From NCBI GenBank assembly GCA_029987245.1, contig DALTWG010000059.1, positions 1 through 9,700 on the forward strand: a stretch of DNA of 9,700 bases, given 5' to 3'. Shown here piece by piece: positions 1-5,167 of the stretch. The position numbers and the translations under genes are program-made. The notes beneath the pieces were generated by a model that saw nothing but the letters and a program-made list of their open reading frames with translations, was not told the origin of the DNA and searched no databases. The DNA is from Methanocorpusculum sp. (GTDB lineage: Archaea > Halobacteriota > Methanomicrobia > Methanomicrobiales > Methanocorpusculaceae). Each line of letters begins with the position of its first letter. The first letter of the stretch is position 1.

Positions 1-227
1 TATCCTGTCTTCTTCCTTTTCCTCTCCCTGTTTTTGAGCATCTCCCGCCGGGCAGCAAGCCAGACGGCCGCCGGCATGCGCCGCATGTGGTATTCATAGG
101 CGAGGCGGTACTGGCGGAAAGTAAAGCCGTACAGCCGCTCGAAATCCCGCACATCCGGCGCCGACAGATACAAAGCAAGAAAGCCCTCCCGCTCCCGCAG
201 CAGCGGATAATCAGTCCAGCGCCGCAT
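1..227 (-). CDS. Unrecognised arginine-rich protein, partial (C-terminus beyond the window)
   Basis: An open frame runs leftward from an ATG at 227-225 for 75 codons to the window edge without a stop. The protein begins MRRWTDYPLLREREGF and is rich in Arg, Tyr and Leu. It has a probable helical middle (around residues 25-65, including FRQYRLAYEYHMRRMP) and a strongly basic stretch near the window edge (NRERKRKKTG). No signal peptide or membrane segment is visible. Its ATG overlaps the TAA stop of the upstream gene as TAATG, which suggests translational coupling, and no separate SD is seen. I recognise no family. Small, basic, overlapping genes of this kind are common in viruses and integrated elements, but that is only a contextual hint. 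The open frame could be accidental, because GC-rich DNA carries long chance ORFs; the TAATG junction with the neighbour argues for a real gene. Confidence 0.5.
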   Translation of the reverse strand, partial: MRRWTDYPLLREREGFLALYLSAPDVRDFERLYGFTFRQYRLAYEYHMRRMPAAVWLAARREMLKNRERKRKKTG

Positions 228-532
228 TACGAATCATACCGGGACATCCGCCGGATATTGCCGGTTTTCTCAAGATACGCGGCCTCTTTGGGATTTAAGC
301 GGCGCCCGTGGTCGTCGGTGTAGTACTTTCCGGCGGGGCGGCCGTTTTCGATGCGTTCATAATGCGTATGCCGGCGGATGCGGTCGATTTTTTTCATCTC
401 GGCATCGTCATTGTAGCCCGCCTTCAGCGGAGTAAATCCCGGGGCGCTCACAGCCGCCGTCTTTTTTTCTTCATTTTTCTTCATGACACACGTATGCCCG
501 GACATGTTTTTCTGAACTCCGGACGGGTTCAT
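227..532 (-). CDS. Small unrecognised basic protein, first gene of a leftward pair
   Basis: This frame encodes 101 residues from ATG 532. The start is uncertain: ATG 505 (MSGHTC) has a GGAG about 11 bases upstream, whereas ATG 532 has only a distant AGGA. The first 40 residues look unstructured. The C-terminal half (from about residue 45, MKKIDRIRRHTHYERIENG) is rich in Arg, Lys, Tyr and His, soluble, and ends with helix-like KEAAYLEKTG. There are no membrane segments and no cysteine motif; a role in nucleic-acid binding is only a guess from composition. The TAA stop overlaps the ATG of the following gene. A clear TATA-like box lies on the same strand about 80 bases upstream, supporting real expression. 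I recognise no family. The main alternative is that one or both leftward frames are spurious. Confidence 0.5.
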   Translation of the reverse strand: MNPSGVQKNMSGHTCVMKKNEEKKTAAVSAPGFTPLKAGYNDDAEMKKIDRIRRHTHYERIENGRPAGKYYTDDHGRRLNPKEAAYLEKTGNIRRMSRYDS

Positions 533-612
533 GGCCGCATGGCGTTTCCTGTAACGTAAAATTCGCCCGCATCGGGGCGGATTTGCAAAAAAGTCTGCAA
601 AATGCGTTACAC

Positions 613-621
613 TATATATTT
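613..621 (-). promoter_or_regulatory. TATA-like box for the leftward gene pair
   Basis: Read on the minus strand this is AAATATATA, a good match to archaeal TATA boxes. It would place transcription start around 585-590, leaving a leader of about 55 bases before ATG 532. That leader could fold into the small GC hairpin at 564-579. It lies beside one arm of the inverted repeat (605-611) that could serve as an operator. Confidence 0.45.
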
Positions 622-701
622 GGCGCGAAGAGGGATAAGCGTTTTAGCATACGTAGTTTTTTGCTGGAATGCAGGAGATTTTTCCATCAGCATCACTCCA
701 T

Positions 702-863
702 AAACGCACACGAAACGCACGAAAACGCACGGTCGCGTGCGTTTTCGTGCGTTTCTTTTAACGCTGAAACAAAGCGTTATTTTTCATTTGGATAATAAAA
801 TGAAGATATTTCTCGTCCTGCCCGTGATAAAATAAACGCACGGAAACGCACGGAAACGCACGG
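702..863. repeat. Iteron-like array of eight AAACGCAC octamers
   Basis: The octamer AAACGCAC is seen directly on the plus strand at 702-709, 713-720, 723-730, 834-841, 844-851 and 854-861. It is seen inverted (GTGCGTTT) at 737-744 and 747-754. Spacing is 10 or 11 bases within each cluster, about one helical turn, so bound proteins would sit on one face of the DNA. The 834-863 cluster is an exact 10-bp tandem repeat (AAACGCACGG three times). Such phasing is typical of iterons in plasmid origins or of cooperative operator arrays. Nothing here identifies the binding protein, and the motif does not resemble the archaeal origin recognition box I know. Confidence 0.8.
712..755. repeat. Perfect 20-bp inverted repeat with 4-base loop
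   Basis: The left arm at 712-731 (GAAACGCACG followed by AAAACGCACG) is the exact reverse complement of 736-755; the loop is GTCG at 732-735. The arms are built from the octamer copies of the surrounding array, two per arm. As RNA it would form a very stable hairpin. On the plus strand it is followed by TTTT (756-759), so terminator function is conceivable, though no plus-strand gene lies upstream in the window. As DNA it could extrude as a cruciform or bind a dimeric protein. Confidence 0.85.
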
Positions 864-972
864 ACAGCTGCTTTCATTCCCCCTCCAAAATTTACCCTCC
901 AAAAATACAGTCCAAAAACGTATCCAAATAAGCCTTTGCGGTATTTCCAGATGCTTATCCCCTAATACATCC

Positions 973-983
973 TATATGTATAT
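973..983 (+). promoter_or_regulatory. TATA-like box for the paralogue cluster
   Basis: The sequence TATATGTATAT is the best TATA-like element upstream of the first rightward gene. Transcription would start near 1000-1008, leaving a leader of roughly 95 bases. The box overlaps a 6-bp inverted repeat (ATACAT 965-970 with ATGTAT 976-981) that could be a repressor site. Confidence 0.4.
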
Positions 984-1071
984 GGAATACCTGAGCTGGA
1001 GAAAAGACCGGCGCGGTCCAGCTCAAGGTTCCAGATACAAAATCCGCCCGGCTCTTTTTTCCGGCTCTTTT
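984..1071 (+). other. Structured leader: stem-loop followed by repeated T-tracts
   Basis: TGAGCTGGA (992-1000) pairs perfectly with TCCAGCTCA (1017-1025). With small bulges the stem extends outwards to GG 984-985 and CC 1031-1032. An alternative inner hairpin, GACC/GGTC (1006-1009 with 1015-1018), competes for some of the same bases. Two copies of CCGGCTCTTTT follow (1048-1058 and 1061-1071), the first ending in T6. If transcription starts near 1000 the left arm would be only partly transcribed, so this could be either a DNA operator or an attenuator-like RNA. Confidence 0.4.
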
Positions 1072-1089
1072 ATTCCGGTTTGCGCTGTT

Positions 1090-1095
1090 GGAGGG
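1090..1095 (+). promoter_or_regulatory. Strong SD site of the first paralogue
   Basis: GGAGGG lies 4 to 5 bases before ATG 1100 and 10 bases before ATG 1106. It makes the upstream TTG at 1088 an unlikely start, because the TTG would lie immediately before the site. Both ATGs remain possible; 1106 gives a protein of the same length and first residues as the second paralogue. Confidence 0.6.
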
Positions 1096-1099
1096 CGCA

Positions 1100-1600
1100 A
1101 TGAGTATGGCAATCGAACAAACATCCATTAACATGAGCGGTAAGTGGGACTTAAACACTGCACTTACCATGTCCAAGCTTAAAAGCGAACTGTCCGCCTA
1201 CATGAGCGACAGCACTATGGGCCTGGCAAAGAAAGAAAAGAAGAAAATTGAACTCAAATGCCCGTTTTATTTCTACGACGCATACGGCAACGAGACCGGC
1301 AAAATTACCGTTACCGTCACCGGCTGTGAAGCATATCTTGACTCCATGTCGCTGGTAACCACCGACGCCACGCTTGTCAAATACATGACCGGGGAAGAGA
1401 CCGGCGGAGAAGGGGCGAAAGACGAAAACGAGGCTGTCTGGACCGCAAATATATCATGCGAACTTGCCGGCGACACATTCCAGGTTATTTTCCACCGGGA
1501 AAATCTGGTTATCCAGAATTATTCGAACAATACGACCAAGACAACACTTGAAACGTATTTTGCAACCAGACCGAACTTAGCACAGAAGGTGACCGCATAA
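1100..1600 (+). CDS. Unrecognised protein, paralogue A of a tandem pair
   Basis: The frame gives 166 residues from ATG 1100, or 164 from ATG 1106 (MAIEQTSINMSGKW), the start matching the paralogue downstream. No signal peptide or membrane span is seen, so it is probably cytoplasmic. Residues 14-37 look like an amphipathic helix. The rest alternates polar and hydrophobic residues as in beta strands, for example IELKCPFYFYDA and ITVTVT. The C-terminal 45 residues (from SCELAGD through NYSNNTTK to TRPNLAQK) and the first 65 are closely shared with the neighbour. The middle, about residues 70-110, is divergent and includes an acidic glycine-rich loop (GEETGGEGAKDENE). The gene is first in a three-gene cluster, 26 bases before paralogue B. 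I recognise no family; a multimeric structural protein is a plausible but unsupported reading. Confidence 0.88.
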   Translation: MSMAIEQTSINMSGKWDLNTALTMSKLKSELSAYMSDSTMGLAKKEKKKIELKCPFYFYDAYGNETGKITVTVTGCEAYLDSMSLVTTDATLVKYMTGEETGGEGAKDENEAVWTANISCELAGDTFQVIFHRENLVIQNYSNNTTKTTLETYFATRPNLAQKVTA

Positions 1601-1626
1601 GAAGCGGCAAAAGGAGGTAAGAAAAT

Positions 1627-2121
1627 ATGGCAATTGAACAGACTTCCGTTAATATGAGCGGCAAGTGGGAGCTTGCAGCCGCCCTTGATATGACCAAACT
1701 TCAGGCGGAGATTGCTGCGTTTGCAGCAGATGAAACCATGGGCCTGGCAAAGAACGAACAGAAAAAGACCGAGCTTAAAATTCCGGTTTATGTCTATGAC
1801 GCGGATGCAAATGAGAAGGGAGTTATCAATGTGGTGTCTACTCTTCCGGCGAAGTATGAAAATGCGGTATCTCATCTGGAGACCGGTGCAAATGACCTGA
1901 TTGTGGCTATGGCAGGGGTTGATGCGTCTGCAGCACGGGCTTCTAATGAAGAGTCCTGGACGGTGTCTTTTTCCTGCGAGCTTGCAGGAGATTCATTCCA
2001 GATGATTTTCCACAAGGACGTGCTGGTAATCCAGAATTATTCCAACAATACGACCAAGACTGCGCTTGAGACGTATTTTGCAACCAGACCGAACCTGGCG
2101 CAGAAATCTGCTTCTGCATAA
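1627..2121 (+). CDS. Unrecognised protein, paralogue B of a tandem pair
   Basis: The frame gives 164 residues starting MAIEQTSVNMSGKW. A textbook SD, GGAGGT at 1613-1618, lies 8 bases before the ATG and fixes the start. Conserved with paralogue A are the N-terminal helix region, the TMGLAK motif, the aromatic strand PVYVYDA, the single Cys in SCELAGD, and the block NYSNNTTK to TRPNLAQK. The central 40 residues differ and are Ala-rich in B (VAMAGVDASAARASNE). There is no signal peptide or membrane segment, and no catalytic signature that I know. Strong SD sites on both copies suggest high expression. Duplication with retained ends and a variable middle fits two subunits of one assembly, or one surface diversified for a partner; both are inferences. 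Confidence 0.9.
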   Translation: MAIEQTSVNMSGKWELAAALDMTKLQAEIAAFAADETMGLAKNEQKKTELKIPVYVYDADANEKGVINVVSTLPAKYENAVSHLETGANDLIVAMAGVDASAARASNEESWTVSFSCELAGDSFQMIFHKDVLVIQNYSNNTTKTALETYFATRPNLAQKSASA

Positions 2122-2158
2122 GGCAGGACAGGTTTTGAGGCAGGGAGTTTGAGTTGAG

Positions 2159-2353
2159 ATGGATAAAGAGATAGCGGCAGGCGTCTTTGTCGCGGTGGCG
2201 GCCGATGTTATCAAATCGGTCCTTCTCTTTTTCTCGGCTCTTTTCTATGCGGTGGTAAAAAGAGCGGCGAAAGAAAAAAGAAAAAAACTGCATGGAAAGC
2301 AGGAAACCAAAGAGATTACGGAAACCATCCCGGATGAAGAGTTATTTGAGTAA
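2159..2353 (+). CDS. Small single-span membrane protein of unknown role
   Basis: The frame encodes 64 residues: a short N-terminus (MDKEIAAG), a hydrophobic segment at about residues 8-33 (VFVAVAADVIKSVLLFFSALFYAVV), then a strongly basic stretch (KRAAKEKRKKLHGK, about residues 34-47) and an acidic tail ending PDEELFE. By the positive-inside rule the tail should be cytoplasmic. A GGGAG at 2143-2147 lies 11 bases before the ATG. The gene starts 37 bases after paralogue B on the same strand and is probably cotranscribed. It could anchor the paralogue products or another complex to the membrane. A holin-like role is possible from size and topology but nothing specific supports it. I recognise no family. 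Confidence 0.72.
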   Translation: MDKEIAAGVFVAVAADVIKSVLLFFSALFYAVVKRAAKEKRKKLHGKQETKEITETIPDEELFE

Positions 2354-2379
2354 CAGGTGTCAGAAAAGGATTTGTCTGC

Positions 2380-2398
2380 TTTTTATGCTGTGGTTTTT
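2380..2398 (+). terminator. T-tract terminator of the paralogue cluster
   Basis: Two T5 runs (2380-2384 and 2394-2398) occur within 45 bases of the stop of the small membrane protein gene, with no convincing hairpin. This is the form expected of archaeal termination. The rest of 2354-2516 shows only a G7 run at 2461-2467 and no gene. Confidence 0.45.
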
Positions 2399-2516
2399 CA
2401 TGCTGCCGCATGCAACACTGATTACGCTGCTGGTTTCATAAAGTTTCATGTGTTTTGTACGGGGGGGAGAAAATCCTTCCCCGGCACCGCTTTTATTTTC
2501 AACACTTCCCTCTTGC

Positions 2517-4190
2517 TTATTCCATCGTTTCGAGCAGCCGGTAATCCACCTTGCTCATCTTCGTCATCGGCATGGAAGGTAAAACCCTGATGACTTTGGG
2601 CTGATTCCAGCGGTTTAAATGCTCGGCTGCATATTTTTTAATCTCGGCAACCGACTCCTCTTCAGATGTTGACGGAAACGCCAGCGTGACAAAGAGTTTG
2701 ATTCTCGTATCGTCCCCGCGCCAGGGCATGCCCACAGCACAGACCTGGTCAATTGCCGGACACTTCTCCATCGTGTTTTCTATCACCGACGGATACACAT
2801 TGTAGCCGTTTACCTTAATCATGCGCTTGTACCGGGACTTGAAGATAAGGTTGCCCTGCGCATTAATAGTGACAATATCTCCGGTATGCACCCAGGTAAG
2901 CCCGTCGTCATGGACTTTCATCACATCGGCTGTTGCCTCGGGATTTTTATAATAGCCCTTCATCAGAATCGGCCCGGAAATACACAACTCCCCCTCCTCC
3001 GTGTTGGGGATGACATTCGTAGTGCCCGGCTCGACCAGACAGATTTTATTGTAGCGAAGCGGCTTGCCGATGCATCCTTCGGGGAATTCATCAAGACCTG
3101 TCGGCGTCAGCATACAGCAGCCGCAGACCTCGGTAAGCCCGTAGCCCGGGAGAAGCTCCGTGCCGGAAAGCGGTTTGTAGCGCCTGACAAGGTCAGGAGA
3201 GACTTTGTCGCCGCCGGTTACAATATGCTGCACAAACGACAGGTTCTTTCCCTTGAAATACGGATACATCTTTTCAAACATCGCCGGAACGCCCGGTAAA
3301 ATATCAATTTTCTCATCCAGAATCAGTTTTGCGCAGGATTTCGGCGCGAAACTCGGCACAAGATACGCTGACATCCCGCCGGAAAGAGGCGCGTGAATGA
3401 CAATAGACAACCCGAACGCGTGGAATACCGGAAGAATGGAGAGGAATTTAATGCCGATGTGCGGTTTTCCGGAGAGTTTGTTTATGACAATTTCAGAGGT
3501 GCTGATATTAATTGCCTTATTGGAAAGAAGCACGCCTTTAGGCTCGCCTGTGGTGCCCCCCGTGTACATGACAGCCGCAACATCATCTGCCTGCACCGTG
3601 TCTTCCGGCAGTTTTCCGCCGGAAAAGAGGAATTTGCGCCCGTCTTCAAGGATATCGCCAAACCTGACGGCGGACGGAATTTTTTTCGTATTGCGGTTCA
3701 TCACAGCAAGTCCCGCCTTCATCGCGCGGCCTTTCACGGATTTCGGGAAGAACGCACCGATTTTGCAGCGGATAACAAGTGCCCCGAGTCCTTCGCAGAG
3801 TCCTTCGTTCATCTCAAAGGCAAGAACATAGCGGCTTTCGGTTAAGGTAATACAGTGTTCAAGTTCCTGGCGTGTTGACAAGGGGTGAATCAGATTGCAG
3901 ACAGCACCGATTCTGTTTATCGCATATACAGCAATAACACACTGAGGGATGTTGGGGAGGAAAATGGAGACGAAATCGCCTTTTTTAATGCCGAGGCGGA
4001 CTAAACCTGCAGCAAACGAGTCAACAAGGTCAAAGAGCTCTGCATAATTTATGCGGGTGCCGAAATAGTACAGCGCCTGGGCTTTATCCGAACTGTGGCG
4101 TCTGCCGTATTCAAACATGGAATACAGGGAGCGCATATCAGACTCAGTATAGTCAAAGGTAAGTACACTGTCGTTTCTATATACTTCCAT
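2517..4190 (-). CDS. AMP-forming acyl-CoA ligase (acyl-CoA synthetase family)
   Basis: The frame gives 557 residues from ATG 4190. An in-frame ATG at 4313 would overlap dapF and lacks an SD, while ATG 4190 has GGAG 7 bases upstream. Adenylate-forming motifs appear in order: phosphate-binding MYTGGTTGEPKG (208-219), LPVFHAFG (253-260), PGYGLTE (348-354), the ribose-binding Asp of HTGD (435-438), the hinge region KSRYKRMIKVNGYNVYPSVIE (starting 451), and a C-terminal Lys at 547 in TKMSKVDYR. Length fits fatty-acid or aryl-acid CoA ligases. The enzyme should activate a carboxylic acid with ATP to an acyl-adenylate, then a CoA thioester, in the cytoplasm. The substrate cannot be read from the sequence. 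The last motif has Ser where Gly normally precedes the Lys. It lies downstream of dapF but has its own likely promoter. Confidence 0.9.
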   Translation of the reverse strand: MEVYRNDSVLTFDYTESDMRSLYSMFEYGRRHSSDKAQALYYFGTRINYAELFDLVDSFAAGLVRLGIKKGDFVSIFLPNIPQCVIAVYAINRIGAVCNLIHPLSTRQELEHCITLTESRYVLAFEMNEGLCEGLGALVIRCKIGAFFPKSVKGRAMKAGLAVMNRNTKKIPSAVRFGDILEDGRKFLFSGGKLPEDTVQADDVAAVMYTGGTTGEPKGVLLSNKAINISTSEIVINKLSGKPHIGIKFLSILPVFHAFGLSIVIHAPLSGGMSAYLVPSFAPKSCAKLILDEKIDILPGVPAMFEKMYPYFKGKNLSFVQHIVTGGDKVSPDLVRRYKPLSGTELLPGYGLTEVCGCCMLTPTGLDEFPEGCIGKPLRYNKICLVEPGTTNVIPNTEEGELCISGPILMKGYYKNPEATADVMKVHDDGLTWVHTGDIVTINAQGNLIFKSRYKRMIKVNGYNVYPSVIENTMEKCPAIDQVCAVGMPWRGDDTRIKLFVTLAFPSTSEEESVAEIKKYAAEHLNRWNQPKVIRVLPSMPMTKMSKVDYRLLETME

Positions 4191-4235
4191 GGGTTTTCTC
4201 CGGTTATTACTATGTATAATATTGCTCCGGCTTGG

Positions 4236-4247
4236 TTTAATATATGA
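4236..4247 (-). promoter_or_regulatory. TATA-like box for the acyl-CoA ligase
   Basis: On the minus strand this reads TCATATATTAAA, about 50 bases before ATG 4190. Transcription would start about 25 bases downstream, leaving a leader that contains the GGAG site. It falls just after the dapF terminator, so the ligase is probably transcribed separately. Confidence 0.5.
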
Positions 4248-4280
4248 TGGTTTGAAGTTTTGCGGGTTTTGATGCCTGAT

Positions 4281-4287
4281 AAAAAAA
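4281..4287 (-). terminator. T7 terminator after dapF
   Basis: On the minus strand seven consecutive T residues follow the dapF stop by 9 bases, preceded by a C-rich tetramer. No stem is obvious. An oligo-T run this close to a stop is typical of archaeal termination. Confidence 0.55.
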
Positions 4288-4296
4288 GGGGCTGAT

Positions 4297-5091
4297 TTAT
4301 AACCGGATAACACCGGAGTAGACGGTTTCAGCCGGCCCGGTCATCAGGGGGCTTGCCTTTACCGTGATGTCAAGCGGTCCGCCCGCGGTTTTTACATGCA
4401 CTATTTCACCTGAGACTTTGCCGCACTGCGCTGCAACAAAGGCGCTTGCGGTTGAACCGGTGCCGCAGGACAGGGTTTCGCCTTCGACGCCGCGCTCAAA
4501 CGTGCGCACCGAAATCGAATCTGCGCCGGTTATCTGGACAAAATTCACGTTGGTTCCCTGCGGATAGCATTTGGCGCTTCGAATCTGCGGGGCTTCCTTC
4601 ATAATGTCAACTGCATTCACATCATCAACGAAAATGACTGCGTGGGGAACGCCGGTGTTGCAGGAAAAGACCTCATAGCCGTCGAGTTTGACCGTATCTC
4701 CCGGTTTTGCCTCGCCCATGTCGATGGTTGCCATGAAATCTCCGTCATTGTCGTAGCCGCAGCGCACTTTTAAGATGCCTGCCTTTGTTTCGACAAGGAA
4801 TGCCTTTGTTTCGGTGTATTTGTTGTCAAATGCGTATTTTGCAAGACATCTGATGCCGTTGCCGCACATTTCCGCCTCGCTTCCGTCCGGCTGGAACAGA
4901 GTCATTTTAACGGCTGCCGCGGTGCTTTTGCCGATAAACAGGACGCCGTCGCCGCCGATGCCGAATCTGCGGTCGCAGTAGATTTTTGCAAAGTCGGCTT
5001 TCATTTCGTCCGGGATGACAGGGCCTTGCATTTCATCGATGAGGATGAAGTCGTTGCCGTTGCCGTGCAGTTTGGTAAAATATATTTCCAT
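4297..5091 (-). CDS. dapF: Diaminopimelate epimerase
   Basis: The 264-residue protein has the usual DapF length and all hallmarks. It opens FTKLHGNGNDF (residues 5-15). The first catalytic Cys is at 76 in EMCGNGIRC, and the second is Cys 209 in SCGTGSTAS. Substrate-binding elements include NTGVPHAV (145-152), QGTNVNF (178-184) and FERGVEGET (198-206). It converts LL- to meso-diaminopimelate without a cofactor, a late step in lysine biosynthesis. In methanogens lysine is usually made through the diaminopimelate aminotransferase route ending with DapF. No other lysine gene lies in the window. The start follows the family N-terminus; there is no SD, and a TTTTAAT box about 30 bases upstream suggests a nearly leaderless message. 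It is divergent from the VUT transporter gene. Confidence 0.96.
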   Translation of the reverse strand: MEIYFTKLHGNGNDFILIDEMQGPVIPDEMKADFAKIYCDRRFGIGGDGVLFIGKSTAAAVKMTLFQPDGSEAEMCGNGIRCLAKYAFDNKYTETKAFLVETKAGILKVRCGYDNDGDFMATIDMGEAKPGDTVKLDGYEVFSCNTGVPHAVIFVDDVNAVDIMKEAPQIRSAKCYPQGTNVNFVQITGADSISVRTFERGVEGETLSCGTGSTASAFVAAQCGKVSGEIVHVKTAGGPLDITVKASPLMTGPAETVYSGVIRL

Positions 5092-5167
5092 GATACTATA
5101 CTATTGGTTTTGCCAGGATTAAAAGGCGTCTGATTATCTACAAGGAAGAACAATCTATAAGCACGTT
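5092..5167. promoter_or_regulatory. Divergent promoter region, dapF / VUT transporter
   Basis: This 76-base gap separates two divergent starts. For dapF, CCTTTTAAT (minus strand of 5118-5126) is a TATA-like box about 30 bases upstream. For the transporter, GATTATCTA (5132-5140) sits about 32 bases upstream, a weaker match. Neither gene has a convincing SD at the normal distance (AAGGA at 5142-5146 is about 21 bases from ATG 5168), so both messages may be leaderless. Confidence 0.45.

Larger units (their letters stand above)
533..1099. other. 567-base gene-free control region between divergent gene sets
   Basis: No convincing coding frame fills this stretch. A plus-strand frame at 583-795 starts at TTG and runs through the repeats, so I do not call it. 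From left to right the region holds an inverted repeat (550-556 with 605-611), a small GC hairpin (564-568 with 575-579), and a leftward TATA-like box (613-621). Then come an array of AAACGCAC octamers (702-863) containing a perfect palindrome, a run of TCCAAAA-type repeats (884-890, 898-904, 911-917) and a rightward TATA-like box (973-983). A stem-loop and two CCGGCTCTTTT repeats precede the rightward genes. The layout suggests a shared regulatory region, or possibly a replication or recombination site. Confidence 0.7.

Noticed and set aside
583..795. Plus-strand 70-codon frame across the palindrome
   Set aside because: It starts at TTG without an SD and is built largely from the repeat octamers; the coding look comes from the repeats.
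702..863. CRISPR array
   Set aside because: Repeats are 8-10 bases with no spacers of regular 30-40-base length, and part is inverted.
2461..2482. G7 run with facing C4 as a hairpin terminator for the ligase
   Set aside because: The stem is only five pairs and no T-run follows on the minus strand.
2357..2590. Plus-strand frame after the small membrane protein
   Set aside because: GTG start with no SD, crosses T-tracts and runs into the opposite-strand ligase 3' end.
4191..4313. Extended N-terminus of the acyl-CoA ligase from ATG 4313
   Set aside because: The extra 41 residues have low coding quality, overlap the end of dapF and cover a terminator and TATA-like box; ATG 4190 has a good GGAG.
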